Source: Flavobacteriaceae bacterium | GTDB taxonomy: Bacteria > Bacteroidota > Bacteroidia > Flavobacteriales > Flavobacteriaceae | NCBI GenBank assembly: GCA_024763245.1 | Contig: JANTFW010000012.1 | Location: 1 to 36,375 of the forward strand | Reading direction: 5' to 3' | DNA: 36,375 nucleotides | Shown: piece after piece, positions 23,619 to 33,173 of the stretch | Layout: each line of letters begins with the position of its first letter | Position numbering within the stretch: the first letter of the stretch is position 1 | Notes under the pieces: generated by a model | The model's database searches: none | Told to the model about the DNA's origin: nothing | What the model saw: only the letters and a program-made list of their open reading frames with translations | Program-made: the position numbers and the translations under genes

Positions 23619-25934
23619 ATGAATACCAATCCTAATTTTAAAAAATACACCCGTTGGTTTTGGGGTCTACTATCTGCCGGTTTTCTATTTGTAGTTCTGC
23701 TTTTTATTTTAGCAGGTTCCGGTGTTTTTGGTAAACTTCCGACTTTTGAGGAATTAGAAAACCCTGAAAACAACTTGGCCAGTGAAGTAATTTCCGTAGA
23801 TGGAAAAACATTGGGTAAATATGCCTTTGAAAACCGAACTCCTATTCGTTTCAAAGACTTGCCAAAAAACATTGTTGAAGCACTGGTAGCTACCGAAGAC
23901 GAACGTTTTTACAAACATTCCGGCATAGATTTTAGAGGAACAACGAGAGCTCTTATTAAATTAGGAAGTAATGGTGGGGCAAGTACCATCACACAGCAAT
24001 TAGCCAAAATGCTTTTCACAAAAAGAGCCGCTAAAGGAAATATTTTTAAAAGAATCCTGCAAAAAATTAAAGAAATAATCATTGCCGTTCGCTTAGAACG
24101 TAATTATTCTAAAAACGAAATCCTAACAATGTACCTTAACAAATATGATTTTCTAAATCAAGCAGTGGGCATTCGTTCGGCTTCGAGAATTTATTTTGGA
24201 AAAGAACCCAAAGACTTAAAAATAGAAGAATCGGCTATGTTAGTGGGAATGCTTAAAAATTCATCGTATTTTAATCCTTTACGAAAAAGTAGAAAAGAAC
24301 TGGTCAAACAGCGTCGCAATGTCGTGTTAAAACAACTGACACGTAGCAAATTCTTAACCGAAAAATGGAAAGATTCTCTTCAAAAAAGAGATTTAGGACT
24401 TGATGTTCATAGAGAAAGTCACAGCGATGGGTTAGCTACTTATTTTAGGGAATATCTTCGTGATTATATGAAAAAATGGATTGCCGATAATCCTAAACCT
24501 GATGGCACTTTATACAATTTACATAAAGACGGCCTTAAAATTTATGTCACCATAGATTCTCGTATGCAACAATATGCTGAAGAAGCAGTACAAGAACATA
24601 TGAGTAATTTACAACGGGCTTTTAATAATGAACAGAAGAAAAATAAGAACGCCCCATTCTATTTCACAAAACTAAATAGTAGAGAAACACAAAAACAAAT
24701 AAAAAATATTATTTCTGCTGCTATGCACCGTTCCGAAAGGTGGCGTAAGATGAAAAAAGCCGGTAGTAAGGAGTCCGAAATTATAGCCTCTTTTGATAAA
24801 AAAGTACCTATGAAAGTGTTTTCTTGGAAAGGCAGCATTGATACCCTAATGACACCAAGGGATTCTATACGTTATTACAAAAGGTTTTTACGTGCAGGTT
24901 TTCTCTCTATTGAACCTAAAACCGGACAAATTAAAGCTTGGGTAGGAGGTGTAAACTATAAACACTTTCAATTTGACGCCGTAAAACAACAGAAACGACA
25001 AGTGGGTTCCACTTTTAAACCCTTTGTTTATGCTACTGCCATCAATCAATTAAAACTATCACCTTGTGATAAATTTCCAAATACACTCTATACTATTCCT
25101 AAAGAAAAATATGGTATGGATAAAGATTGGACGCCCAAAAATGCCGGTAATTCTTATGGTGGAGAACGCACTTTAAAAAATGCCTTAGCCAATTCCATTA
25201 ATGTGATAACCGCTCGCTTAATTGATAGGGTTGGCCCACAAACAGTCGCTAACCTAGCCAAGCGTGCAGGAATTGAATCAGAAATTCAAGCTAATCCATC
25301 TATAGCTTTAGGTTCCATTGATTTAAGTTTATATGAAATGGTTGGTGCTTATACTAATTTTGCAAATAAAGGACAACGTGTTACCCAAAACATGTTACTA
25401 CGTATTGAAGATAAAAACGGTACGGTATTAGAAGAATTTGTACCAAAAACCAACGAAGTCTTAAGTGAAGAATCGGCTTATGTAATGCTTGATTTAATGA
25501 AAGGGGTAACCGAGCACGGCTCCGGAGCACGACTTAAAAGCGGATGGACACGTAATCCCGATAAAGTAGTTACCGGGTTCCCTTATCTGTTTAAAAACCC
25601 GATTGCCGGTAAAACAGGAACCACTCAAAATCAATCGGATGGTTGGTTTATGGGGATTGTCCCTAACTTAGTTAGTGGTGCTTGGGTTGGTGGCGAAGAC
25701 CGTTCGACACATTTTAAATACATTGACAAAGGACAAGGCGCTTCTATGGCGTTGCCTATATGGGCTTTGTATATGAAAAAATGTTATGCCGATAAAACAC
25801 TTCACGTAAGTGATAAAGATTTTGAGCGCCCTGCCAATATCAGTATTCCCTTAGACTGCGATAAGGAATCGGAAACACAAAACGAAGAAGACAAGCAAGA
25901 AGATTCTAATCAAGATAAACCCATTGAATTTTAA
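23619..25934 (+). CDS. bifunctional penicillin-binding protein 1A (transglycosylase/transpeptidase)
   Basis: 771 residues with a single N-terminal membrane anchor (about 12-32). The GT51 transglycosylase domain has the catalytic Glu at E93 in TEDERFYKHSGID, then GASTITQQLAK (120-130) and ILTMYLNK. The transpeptidase domain has S464-T-F-K467 (the acylated serine), S526-I-N528 and K665-T-G. Together these polymerise and cross-link peptidoglycan on the outer face of the inner membrane. The tail is acidic and polar (ESETQNEEDKQEDSNQDK). No active-site residue is missing. The acyl-CoA synthetase gene follows 14 bases later. Confidence 0.95.
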   Translation: MNTNPNFKKYTRWFWGLLSAGFLFVVLLFILAGSGVFGKLPTFEELENPENNLASEVISVDGKTLGKYAFENRTPIRFKDLPKNIVEALVATEDERFYKHSGIDFRGTTRALIKLGSNGGASTITQQLAKMLFTKRAAKGNIFKRILQKIKEIIIAVRLERNYSKNEILTMYLNKYDFLNQAVGIRSASRIYFGKEPKDLKIEESAMLVGMLKNSSYFNPLRKSRKELVKQRRNVVLKQLTRSKFLTEKWKDSLQKRDLGLDVHRESHSDGLATYFREYLRDYMKKWIADNPKPDGTLYNLHKDGLKIYVTIDSRMQQYAEEAVQEHMSNLQRAFNNEQKKNKNAPFYFTKLNSRETQKQIKNIISAAMHRSERWRKMKKAGSKESEIIASFDKKVPMKVFSWKGSIDTLMTPRDSIRYYKRFLRAGFLSIEPKTGQIKAWVGGVNYKHFQFDAVKQQKRQVGSTFKPFVYATAINQLKLSPCDKFPNTLYTIPKEKYGMDKDWTPKNAGNSYGGERTLKNALANSINVITARLIDRVGPQTVANLAKRAGIESEIQANPSIALGSIDLSLYEMVGAYTNFANKGQRVTQNMLLRIEDKNGTVLEEFVPKTNEVLSEESAYVMLDLMKGVTEHGSGARLKSGWTRNPDKVVTGFPYLFKNPIAGKTGTTQNQSDGWFMGIVPNLVSGAWVGGEDRSTHFKYIDKGQGASMALPIWALYMKKCYADKTLHVSDKDFERPANISIPLDCDKESETQNEEDKQEDSNQDKPIEF

Positions 25935-25948
25935 ATAGAATAGTTAAA

Positions 25949-27760
25949 ATGAAAACGTGGAAACCAAGCCAATCTGATATAGAACAAACCCACATCTATA
26001 AAAATATGAAAAGATTGGGGTTTTCCGAGTACACCGATTTCTGGAAATGGTCAGTCGATAACAAAGTAGAATTTTGGAAGAAGACAATTGAAAATTTACA
26101 AATTCCCTTTATAAAAAAACCCAAAGAAATCCTAAACCTGTCTAAAGGAGTTACCCAACCAAGTTGGTTATATGGTGCGCAAATGAATATTGCAGATGCT
26201 TGTTTTCAAAATGAACCTACATCCACTAGCATTGTTTATCAAACAGAAGAAGGGGGAGCCATTCAAAAGCTGAGTCAAAAAGCGCTTGAAAAATTAGTGA
26301 ATCGCATTGCCAATTCGCTTTATGCTGCCGGATTACAAAAAGGAGATGTTATTGCTATTGATATGCCTATGACCGTAGAAGCTATAGCTATTTACTTGGC
26401 AGGAATTAAAGCCGGTATGACCGTAGCAACCATTGCCGATAGCTTTACGAGCAACGAAATAGCTGTTCGTATTGCCATTACCAAACCCAAATTAGTTTTT
26501 ACACAAGACATCCAAAGGCGTTCCGGCAAAGAACTTCCACTTTATACCAAAGTAAAACAAGCAGAACCCGAGCAAATTATTATAATCGATGTAGCTAAAG
26601 AACCTATTCGGTTACGAAAAGAAGATACTTTATGGAATAATTTTTTAGTAGAAAACGATCAATTTAGTAGTGTGACTTCTCATCCTGATGATGTTATGAC
26701 TATTTTGTTTTCGTCTGGCACAACAGGTGCCCCAAAAGCCATTCCATGGACACATAGCACTCCTATAAAAAGTGCTTCGGATGCGTATTACCATCACAAT
26801 ATTCACAAAAATGATTGTGTCGCTTGGCCTACCAATTTAGGCTGGATGATGGGTCCTTGGTTGGTGTTTGCCGCCCTGATCAATAAAGCGAGTATTGCTT
26901 TGTATTACGGGGCTCCTCTACACAAAGATTTTGGGTTGTTTATAGAAAAATCTAAAGTGACGATGTTGGGTTTGGTTCCCAGTATTGTAAAACATTGGAA
27001 AAATACGCAATGTATGGAAAATTTAGACTGGAACAATATCCAATGTTTTAGTTCTACCGGAGAAGCCTCAAACCCTGAGGAATACAGTTACCTGATGGGA
27101 TTAGCCCATAATAAACCTATAATTGAATACTGTGGTGGCACCGAAATAGGAGGAGGTTATGTAACATCCACTTTGGTTCAAGAAAATATCCCCGGTACTT
27201 TTTCTACACAAGCATTAGGGGGTTCTTTTGTGCTACTGGATGAGAAGCACCAAGAAACTCGTAAAGGGGAGGTCTTTATTATTCCCCCAATAATGGGATT
27301 GTCAAATCGACTTCTCAACAGAGATCATTATGAGGTATATTACAATAATATACCACTTTATAGGGGACAAACACTACGTCGCCACGGCGATCAAATGCAA
27401 CAATTACCCAATGATTATTACAAAGCACAAGGGCGGGTTGATGATGCTATGAATTTAGGTGGCATTAAGGTGAGTTCTTTGCAAATAGAAGCCGCTGTTA
27501 ACACACTAGATTTTGTTAAAGAATCTGCTGCTGTGGCTATTGCCCCTAAAGATGGTGGCCCCGATCAGTTAATCATTTACATCGTTCCAATACATACTAT
27601 TGATAAAATTGATGCATTAATACAAACAAGACAATTAATTAAAGATCAAATAAATCCATTATTTAAAGCATCCGATATTGTATGGATTAATAAACTTCCC
27701 AGAACAGCCTCCGGAAAAGTGATGCGTAGAAAACTACGCAGTGCTTACAAAAAGGAGTAA
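25949..27760 (+). CDS. AMP-forming acyl-CoA synthetase (ACS-like)
   Basis: 603 residues. An N-terminal acetyl-CoA-synthetase-type extension (FWKWSVDNKVEFWKKTIENL) precedes the AMP-binding core, with the P-loop ILFSSGTTGAPKAIPWTH, the A5 motif EYCGGTEIGGGYV, and the hinge region DYYKAQGRVDDAMNLGGIKV. The C-terminal catalytic lysine lies in PRTASGKVMRRKLR. It adenylates a carboxylic acid and passes it to CoA. The sequence is related to acetyl-/acetoacetyl-CoA synthetases and recalls plant AAE17/18-type enzymes, but the acid it activates is not clear. The tight spacing after PBP1A suggests a shared transcript without an obvious shared job. Confidence 0.85.
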   Translation: MKTWKPSQSDIEQTHIYKNMKRLGFSEYTDFWKWSVDNKVEFWKKTIENLQIPFIKKPKEILNLSKGVTQPSWLYGAQMNIADACFQNEPTSTSIVYQTEEGGAIQKLSQKALEKLVNRIANSLYAAGLQKGDVIAIDMPMTVEAIAIYLAGIKAGMTVATIADSFTSNEIAVRIAITKPKLVFTQDIQRRSGKELPLYTKVKQAEPEQIIIIDVAKEPIRLRKEDTLWNNFLVENDQFSSVTSHPDDVMTILFSSGTTGAPKAIPWTHSTPIKSASDAYYHHNIHKNDCVAWPTNLGWMMGPWLVFAALINKASIALYYGAPLHKDFGLFIEKSKVTMLGLVPSIVKHWKNTQCMENLDWNNIQCFSSTGEASNPEEYSYLMGLAHNKPIIEYCGGTEIGGGYVTSTLVQENIPGTFSTQALGGSFVLLDEKHQETRKGEVFIIPPIMGLSNRLLNRDHYEVYYNNIPLYRGQTLRRHGDQMQQLPNDYYKAQGRVDDAMNLGGIKVSSLQIEAAVNTLDFVKESAAVAIAPKDGGPDQLIIYIVPIHTIDKIDALIQTRQLIKDQINPLFKASDIVWINKLPRTASGKVMRRKLRSAYKKE

Positions 27761-27795
27761 GGGGGTTATTATTGTGGATAAAACTCTCCTTTTTT
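27749..27795 (+). terminator. possible terminator at the end of the acyl-CoA synthetase gene
   Basis: AAAAAGGAG (27749-27757), inside the last codons, pairs perfectly with CTCCTTTTT (27786-27794), with more T after it. The 28-base loop is long for an intrinsic terminator, so confidence is low. Confidence 0.35.
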
Positions 27796-27830
27796 ATGAT
27801 TTTTTTACAAAATTCTATGGGGTTTTTGAG

Positions 27831-27838
27831 TAGGTTTG
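27831..27838 (+). promoter_or_regulatory. -7 element TAGGTTTG for the glycosyltransferase-dihydroorotase unit
   Basis: Exact TANNTTTG, 32 bases before the ATG at 27871. It is the same eight bases seen upstream of the TPR and ABC-F genes. No TTG is present at the usual -33 distance. Confidence 0.45.
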
Positions 27839-27870
27839 TATAAATTTTATTGGAGCGGTGTATAGCAATT

Positions 27871-28650
27871 ATGGATAAAACAAAAGACAAGCTTACGAAA
27901 AAAAATTTCAGCGATACGGTGGTTATAATACCTACGTATAACGAAAAGGAAAATATTGAACTCATTATCAGAGCTGTATTTTCGTTAGAAAAAAAGTTCG
28001 CCGTTTTGGTGGTTGACGATAATTCCCCGGATGGAACTGCAAGCATTGTAAGTAACTTGCAAAAAGAATTTCCACAAAGGCTTTTTATAGAAAATCGAAA
28101 AGAAAAACAAGGCTTAGGTGTTGCCTATATTCACGGATTTAAGTGGGCCTTACAATCCGGCTACGAATATGTTATTGAAATGGATGCTGATTTTTCACAC
28201 AATCCTCAGGATTTACCCCGCTTATACGATGCCTGTGCAAAGGAAAACAATGATGTTGCCGTGGGCTCTCGATATGTCGATGGAATTAATGTTGTGCATT
28301 GGGATATTAAACGAATTCTGCTTTCCTATTTTGCCTCTAAATATGTTCGACTCGTAACGGGAATTCCTGTAAAAGACACTACAGCGGGTTTTGTTTGCTA
28401 TAAAAGCAAGGTTTTAAAAACCATTGATTTAGATCAGATTAAGTTTGTAGGGTACGCTTTTCAGATAGAGATGAAATACAAAGCATGGAAACATGGTTTT
28501 TCTATTCGTGAAGTTTCCATTATCTTTACCGATAGAATTAGGGGTAATTCCAAAATGAATAGTTCTATCATCAGCGAAGCTATCTTTGGAGTTCTTAAAA
28601 TGAAACTGGAAGGCTTACCAAAAAAAATTGAAAAATGTCAAAATTGCTAA
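27871..28650 (+). CDS. polyprenol-phosphate mannosyltransferase-like glycosyltransferase, GT2 family
   Basis: 259 residues. GT-A fold with VVIIPTYNEKENI (17-29), VVDDNSPDGT (47-56), and the metal-binding DAD at 105-107 in EMDADFSHNP. GSRYVDG and a C-terminal FTDRIRGNSKMN complete the dolichol-phosphate-mannose-synthase pattern. There are no C-terminal membrane helices, so it resembles the soluble DPM1-type enzyme, which would load a sugar onto an undecaprenyl-type lipid carrier at the inner face of the membrane. The sugar is not certain. I start at ATG 27871; a TTG at 27850 is too close to the promoter. Its end overlaps the dihydroorotase gene by 16 bases. Confidence 0.88.
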   Translation: MDKTKDKLTKKNFSDTVVIIPTYNEKENIELIIRAVFSLEKKFAVLVVDDNSPDGTASIVSNLQKEFPQRLFIENRKEKQGLGVAYIHGFKWALQSGYEYVIEMDADFSHNPQDLPRLYDACAKENNDVAVGSRYVDGINVVHWDIKRILLSYFASKYVRLVTGIPVKDTTAGFVCYKSKVLKTIDLDQIKFVGYAFQIEMKYKAWKHGFSIREVSIIFTDRIRGNSKMNSSIISEAIFGVLKMKLEGLPKKIEKCQNC

Positions 28651-29981
28651 TCAAAAATGCTAAGATTGTCAACGAAGGACACATCTTTGAGGGAGATATA
28701 CTCATTGAAGATAAATTTATTAAAGAAATAAATGAAAATATAAGTCCTAAAACACCGGATGTTAATATTTTATATGCAGAAGGGAAATATTTGTTTCCTG
28801 GAATGATTGATGATCAGGTGCATTTTAGAGAACCCGGTTTAACCCACAAAGCTAATATTGCTTCGGAAAGTAAAGCCGCTGTTTCCGGTGGTATTACATC
28901 ATTTATTGAAATGCCCAATACCAAGCCGCAGGCCATCACACAAAAAACTTTGGAAGATAAATTTGCCATTGCAGCCAAAACCTCATATGCCAATTATTCT
29001 TTTATGATTGGAGGAACCAATGATAACTTAGAGGAATTATTAAAAACAAATCCTAAAACAGTTGCCGGAATAAAACTATTTTTAGGATCTTCTACAGGCA
29101 ATATGCTGGTAGATAATGAGCAAACTCTCGAGCAAATTTTTTCATCAACCGACTTGCTTATAGCGGTACACTGTGAAGACGAAAAAACCATTTCTGATAA
29201 TCTTGCCCAATATATTAAAACCTTTGGTGAAGATATACCGGTGGCCTTACACCCACAAATACGCAATGCAGAATCTTGTTATATCTCCTCATCCAAAGCT
29301 GTAGCCTTAGCCCAAAAAACCGGTGCCAGATTACATGTTTTTCACCTTTCTACTGAACAAGAAATGGCACTTTTCACCAATAAAATTCCGCTGGTAGAAA
29401 AGAAAATTACCGCAGAAGTCTGTGTACATCACTTATGGTTTAATGATGAACATTATGCCGATAAAGGTACCTTAATAAAATGGAATCCGGCTATAAAATC
29501 GGCAAAACACCAAAAAGCCTTGTGGGAAGCTTTACTGGATGATCGTATTGATGTTATTGCTACCGACCATGCACCCCACACTCTTGAGGAAAAACGTCAA
29601 GTATATACCAAAGCTCCTAGTGGTGCACCTATGGTACAACACGCATTACCGGCTCTTTTAGAATTTTATCGAAGAGGGCAGATTTCATTAGAAAAAATTG
29701 TAGAAAAAACAGCGCATAATCCTGCCCTATTATTCCAGATAGATAAAAGAGGGTTTATTAGAGAGGGTTATTATGCCGATTTGGTTTTGGTAGATTTATC
29801 CAAACCTTGGACCGTAACTAAAGATAATATACACTACAAATGTGGATGGTCGCCTCTTGAGGGAACTACCTTTACTTCAAGAATAACACATACCTTTGTC
29901 AATGGAACTCTAGTGTATAACAATGGTACGTTTAATGATACCACCAAAGGACAACGATTAGAATTTAACAGAGATGTATAG
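28635..29981 (+). CDS. pyrC: dihydroorotase (Bacteroidota type)
   Basis: Closes carbamoyl-aspartate to dihydroorotate in pyrimidine synthesis. 448 residues in the amidohydrolase fold. The first metal motif reads DDQVHFREPG, so the first histidine of the usual HxH is a glutamine (Q61) while H63 is kept. Other blocks are EMPNTKPQ, AGIKLFLGSSTGN with the lysine that bridges the metals in class I enzymes, AVHCEDE, HVFHLSTEQE and ATDHAPHTLEEK with the catalytic Asp. I recall the same Gln in dihydroorotases of other Bacteroidota, so it is probably a lineage trait rather than damage. It overlaps the glycosyltransferase gene by 16 bases and the next gene by 8. Confidence 0.9.
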   Translation: MSKLLIKNAKIVNEGHIFEGDILIEDKFIKEINENISPKTPDVNILYAEGKYLFPGMIDDQVHFREPGLTHKANIASESKAAVSGGITSFIEMPNTKPQAITQKTLEDKFAIAAKTSYANYSFMIGGTNDNLEELLKTNPKTVAGIKLFLGSSTGNMLVDNEQTLEQIFSSTDLLIAVHCEDEKTISDNLAQYIKTFGEDIPVALHPQIRNAESCYISSSKAVALAQKTGARLHVFHLSTEQEMALFTNKIPLVEKKITAEVCVHHLWFNDEHYADKGTLIKWNPAIKSAKHQKALWEALLDDRIDVIATDHAPHTLEEKRQVYTKAPSGAPMVQHALPALLEFYRRGQISLEKIVEKTAHNPALLFQIDKRGFIREGYYADLVLVDLSKPWTVTKDNIHYKCGWSPLEGTTFTSRITHTFVNGTLVYNNGTFNDTTKGQRLEFNRDV

Positions 29982-30432
29982 AGCTATTATATTATTTATA
30001 AGCATACTCATAATAAGTGCATGTACCAGTAACACCATTTACAAAAAACCGGATGATTTAATCCCAAAAAAGCAAATGGTAAATTTATTGGTTGATATGT
30101 ATCTTGCAAATGCGGCTTCGGGAATCAAGAACAAAAATCTCGAAAAAAAAATTAATTATATGCCTCTGATTTACGAAAAATATGGTATTGACAGCCTGCG
30201 TTTTCAGCGTAGTAACACCTATTATATCTCACGTGCTGACTTGTACGAATCTATTTATAAAAAAGTAGAAACTCGGCTCAAAAAAATGTTAGACACCACA
30301 CTCGCTTCTCAAAAAATACAAGACAGCTTGCGTATTGCCAAACTAAAAACGGCCAAAAAAACCGTTACTAAAGAATTAAAAAATTTCCCTAAAGATAAAA
30401 AACCGAAATCCTTAATCAGGGAACAGAAATGA
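29974..30432 (+). CDS. DUF4296 lipoprotein
   Basis: 152 residues with a lipoprotein signal ending IISAC (C17). The body has the DUF4296 pattern: KPDDLIPKKQMVNLLVDMYLANAA, then IYEKYGIDSLRFQRSNTYYI and YESIYKKVETRLKKML. The C-terminus is Lys-rich. The family is common in Bacteroidota and has no known function; the sequence suggests a small helical protein anchored to a membrane on the periplasmic side. Its ATG overlaps the dihydroorotase stop by 8 bases, so it is translated as part of that unit. It converges with rsmI after 76 bases that show no strong terminator. Confidence 0.85.
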   Translation: MYRAIILFISILIISACTSNTIYKKPDDLIPKKQMVNLLVDMYLANAASGIKNKNLEKKINYMPLIYEKYGIDSLRFQRSNTYYISRADLYESIYKKVETRLKKMLDTTLASQKIQDSLRIAKLKTAKKTVTKELKNFPKDKKPKSLIREQK

Positions 30433-30508
30433 TGATAGGCATATAAATGCATCTAATAAAGTGAGTTCGATGTGCAATTTTATTTACAGAAGTAAAATAT
30501 AAAACAAC

Positions 30509-31183
30509 CTATTTCTTACCCGCAACAACAATAACAAACTCTCCTTTGGGAGATTTGTTTTGGAAATAAAGGAGTAACTGATCAATTGAACCCCTTTGTG
30601 TTTCTTCATAAAGTTTAGTCAGTTCTCTGGAAATACTAGCCATTCTATTCCCTCCAAAATATTCAGAAAATTGGGTAAGGGTTTTAATCAACTTATGAGG
30701 TGATTCATAAAAAACCATGGTTCTTGTTTCTGTGGCTAAAAATTGTAAGCGTGTTTGGCGACCTTTTTTTACGGGTAAAAAGCCTTCAAAGATAAATTTA
30801 TCATTAGGCAAACCGCTGTTGACCAAAGCCGGAACAAAAGCGGTGGCTCCCGGTAAGGTTTCTATCAAAATATTGTTTTGGATACAGGCACGCACTAACA
30901 AAAAACCCGGATCTGAGATAGCAGGGGTACCGGCATCAGAGATCAGTGCCATACGAACACCGGATTGCAGTTTATCAATAATACGATCTACCAACTTATG
31001 TTCATTATGCATATGATACGATTGCATTGGTGTAGTAATAGCATAATGCTTGAGTAATTTCCCCGAAGTACGGGTATCTTCGGCCAGAATTAAATCTACA
31101 TTTTGTAAAGCCTCAATCGCTCTAAAGGTCATATCCTTTAAATTACCAATAGCGGTAGGAACAATATAGAGTTGTGTATCCAA
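30509..31183 (-). CDS. rsmI: 16S rRNA 2'-O-ribose methyltransferase RsmI (C1402)
   Basis: 224 residues with the tetrapyrrole-methylase fold. Motifs are LYIVPTAIGNLKDMTFRAIE at the start, LILAEDTRTSGKLLKH, LISDAGTPAISDPG, LPGATAFVPALVNSGLP, FEGFLP and FYESPHKL. It adds a methyl group to the ribose of C1402 in the decoding centre. I use the TTG at 31181-31183 as start. A longer frame to 31243 would run through the TATTTTTG promoter element at 31201-31208 and add about 20 residues that match nothing in the family, whereas the TTG gives the usual opening. It diverges from aspS. Confidence 0.9.
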   Translation of the reverse strand: MDTQLYIVPTAIGNLKDMTFRAIEALQNVDLILAEDTRTSGKLLKHYAITTPMQSYHMHNEHKLVDRIIDKLQSGVRMALISDAGTPAISDPGFLLVRACIQNNILIETLPGATAFVPALVNSGLPNDKFIFEGFLPVKKGRQTRLQFLATETRTMVFYESPHKLIKTLTQFSEYFGGNRMASISRELTKLYEETQRGSIDQLLLYFQNKSPKGEFVIVVAGKK

Positions 31184-31200
31184 AATAATTTGTCTTTGCA

Positions 31201-31208
31201 CAAAAATA
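31201..31208 (-). promoter_or_regulatory. -7 element TATTTTTG for rsmI
   Basis: Exact TANNTTTG on the minus strand, 17 bases before the chosen TTG start, giving a leader of about 14 bases. It helps rule out the longer reading frame. Confidence 0.5.
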
Positions 31209-31294
31209 CAACAATTCTCATTGCTTTTATAAAGCAAAAACAATCCAAAAAATCATTTTTCCTTGATAAGGCTTATTTCTATACCTGATTTTCC

Positions 31295-31302
31295 TAAATT
31301 TG
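31295..31302 (+). promoter_or_regulatory. -7 element TAAATTTG for aspS
   Basis: Exact TANNTTTG, 21 bases before the aspS ATG, giving a leader of about 18 bases. A TTG at 31263-31265 is too far away (29 bases) for a typical -33 box. Confidence 0.5.
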
Positions 31303-31323
31303 CGGCTAGAAATAATCAGAATT

Positions 31324-33072
31324 ATGTATAGAACTCACACTAACGGCGCCTTGCGTCTTTCGGATATAAACCAAGAAGTTACCCTATCAGGCTGGGTACA
31401 AAAAATTCGTGATAAAGGCTTTATGATATGGATAGATCTTCGTGATCGTTACGGGATTACCCAATTGGTATTAGATGTCGATAGATCTGATGCGGCTCTT
31501 TTGGAAAAAGCAAGATCACTTGGACGAGAGTTCGTAATACAGATAAAAGGAGTGGTCATAGAAAGGGAATCAAAAAACAAGAATATCCCTACCGGAGAGA
31601 TTGAAATCCTAGTGCAGGATTTAAGAATTTTAAACACGGCTAAAACACCTCCTTTTACCATTGAAGATAACACAGATGGTGGCGACGAGTTACGTATGCA
31701 ATATCGGTATTTAGATATCCGTAGAAATCCGGTACGTGAAAACTTGATTTTTAGACACAAAGTATCTATGGAGGTTAGAAAATATCTTTCAGATCACGGA
31801 TTTATTGATGTAGAAACGCCTTACTTAATCAAATCAACACCCGAAGGAGCCCGTGATTTTGTGGTACCTTCTCGCATGAACGAAGGACAATTTTATGCCT
31901 TACCTCAATCACCTCAAACTTTTAAACAATTACTTATGGTTGGCGGTATGGATAAATATTTTCAATTGGTAAAATGTTTTCGTGATGAAGACTTACGTGC
32001 TGATCGTCAACCGGAGTTTACACAAATTGACTGCGAAATGGCCTTTGTGGAACAAGAAGATATCCTCGATACCTTTGAGGGGCTAACACGTCATCTTTTA
32101 CAAGAAATAAATGGCGTTACGGTAGATAAATTCCCTAGAATGACCTATGAGGAAGCGATGAAAACATACGGTAATGATAAACCGGATATTCGTTTTGGGA
32201 TGAAGTTTGGTGAATTAAATGATCTTACCCAAGGAAAAGGTTTAGGTGTATTTGATTCGGCCGAGTTAGTGGTGGGTATTGCAGCGCCCGCTTGTTCCGG
32301 ATATTCCCGAAAACAAACCGATCGGTTAATCAACTTTGTTAAACGACCTCAAGTAGGAGCCAACGGATTAGTTTGGGCTAAATACAATGAGGATGGTAGC
32401 TTTAAATCATCGGTAGATAAATTCTATACCCCGGAAGATTTAGCATTATGGGGTAAAAGACTCGGAGCACAAAAGGGAGATTTAATGCTTATTATGGCCG
32501 GTGATGCCGATAAAACAAGAACACAATTAAGTGTCTTGCGCATGCATATGGCCGAGGAATTAAACTTGCGTAATCCCAAGGAATTTGCACCTTTATGGGT
32601 AGTTGATTTTCCTCTGTTAGAATGGGATGAAGAAACCAATCGATACCACGCTATGCATCACCCCTTTACATCACCCAAACCTGAGGATATGCCTTTGTTG
32701 GAAACCGACCCCGGTAAAGTTAGAGCCAATGCCTACGATATGGTATTAAACGGTAATGAAATTGGTGGTGGATCAATACGGATTTACGATAAAGACACCC
32801 AATCCAAAATGTTTGACCTCTTAGGGTTTACTAAAGAAGAAGCACAAGCACAATTTGGATTCTTGATGAATGCCTTTGAATATGGAGCACCTCCCCACGG
32901 TGGCTTAGCATTTGGATTGGATCGCCTAGTAGCTATACTCGGTGGACAAGAAACCATTCGTGATTTTATAGCCTTTCCTAAAAACAATTCCGGAAGAGAT
33001 CTAATGATAGATGCACCTTCTGTTATTGACACAGAGCAATTAAAAGAATTACATCTAAAAATTGATTTATAA
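31324..33072 (+). CDS. aspS: aspartyl-tRNA synthetase
   Basis: Charges tRNA-Asp in the cytosol. 582 residues, class II synthetase of the bacterial type. An N-terminal OB-fold anticodon-binding domain ([20 protein letters not shown]) comes first, then motif 1 and the active-site blocks [16 protein letters not shown] and [14 protein letters not shown]. Motif 2 is [20 protein letters not shown], the inserted GAD domain spans about 285-405, and motif 3 is [15 protein letters not shown] start at ATG 31324 (MYRTHTNG). An in-frame TTG at 31300 overlaps the -7 promoter element and is rejected. The gene is followed by an A+T-only 9-base hairpin (33101-33122) and then the putative small RNA. Confidence 0.97.
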   Translation: MYRTHTNGALRLSDINQEVTLSGWVQKIRDKGFMIWIDLRDRYGITQLVLDVDRSDAALLEKARSLGREFVIQIKGVVIERESKNKNIPTGEIEILVQDLRILNTAKTPPFTIEDNTDGGDELRMQYRYLDIRRNPVRENLIFRHKVSMEVRKYLSDHGFIDVETPYLIKSTPEGARDFVVPSRMNEGQFYALPQSPQTFKQLLMVGGMDKYFQLVKCFRDEDLRADRQPEFTQIDCEMAFVEQEDILDTFEGLTRHLLQEINGVTVDKFPRMTYEEAMKTYGNDKPDIRFGMKFGELNDLTQGKGLGVFDSAELVVGIAAPACSGYSRKQTDRLINFVKRPQVGANGLVWAKYNEDGSFKSSVDKFYTPEDLALWGKRLGAQKGDLMLIMAGDADKTRTQLSVLRMHMAEELNLRNPKEFAPLWVVDFPLLEWDEETNRYHAMHHPFTSPKPEDMPLLETDPGKVRANAYDMVLNGNEIGGGSIRIYDKDTQSKMFDLLGFTKEEAQAQFGFLMNAFEYGAPPHGGLAFGLDRLVAILGGQETIRDFIAFPKNNSGRDLMIDAPSVIDTEQLKELHLKIDL

Positions 33073-33138
33073 TAATCTGCTGTTTTTTAATGCTTTATAA
33101 TTTATTATTATGAAATAATAAAAAATACCCCACAAAAT

Positions 33139-33170
33139 TTGGAATATCATATAATTATTACTTATATTTG
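33139..33170 (+). promoter_or_regulatory. promoter of the putative small RNA (TTG, 21 bases, TATATTTG)
   Basis: TTG at 33139-33141 and TATATTTG at 33163-33170 are spaced by 21 bases: both boxes exact and well placed. It predicts transcription starting at about 33174, with no gene for the next 165 bases. Confidence 0.65.
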
Positions 33171-33173
33171 CTT

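Noticed and set aside
31184-31243. N-terminal extension of RsmI to an upstream ATG
   Set aside because: It would run through the TATTTTTG promoter element and adds residues that do not match the family; the TTG at 31183 gives the usual N-terminus.
33101-33122. AT-only hairpin after aspS as a terminator
   Set aside because: TTTATTATT/AATAATAAA is a perfect 9-base stem but wholly A/T, and an A-run rather than a T-run follows on the plus strand.
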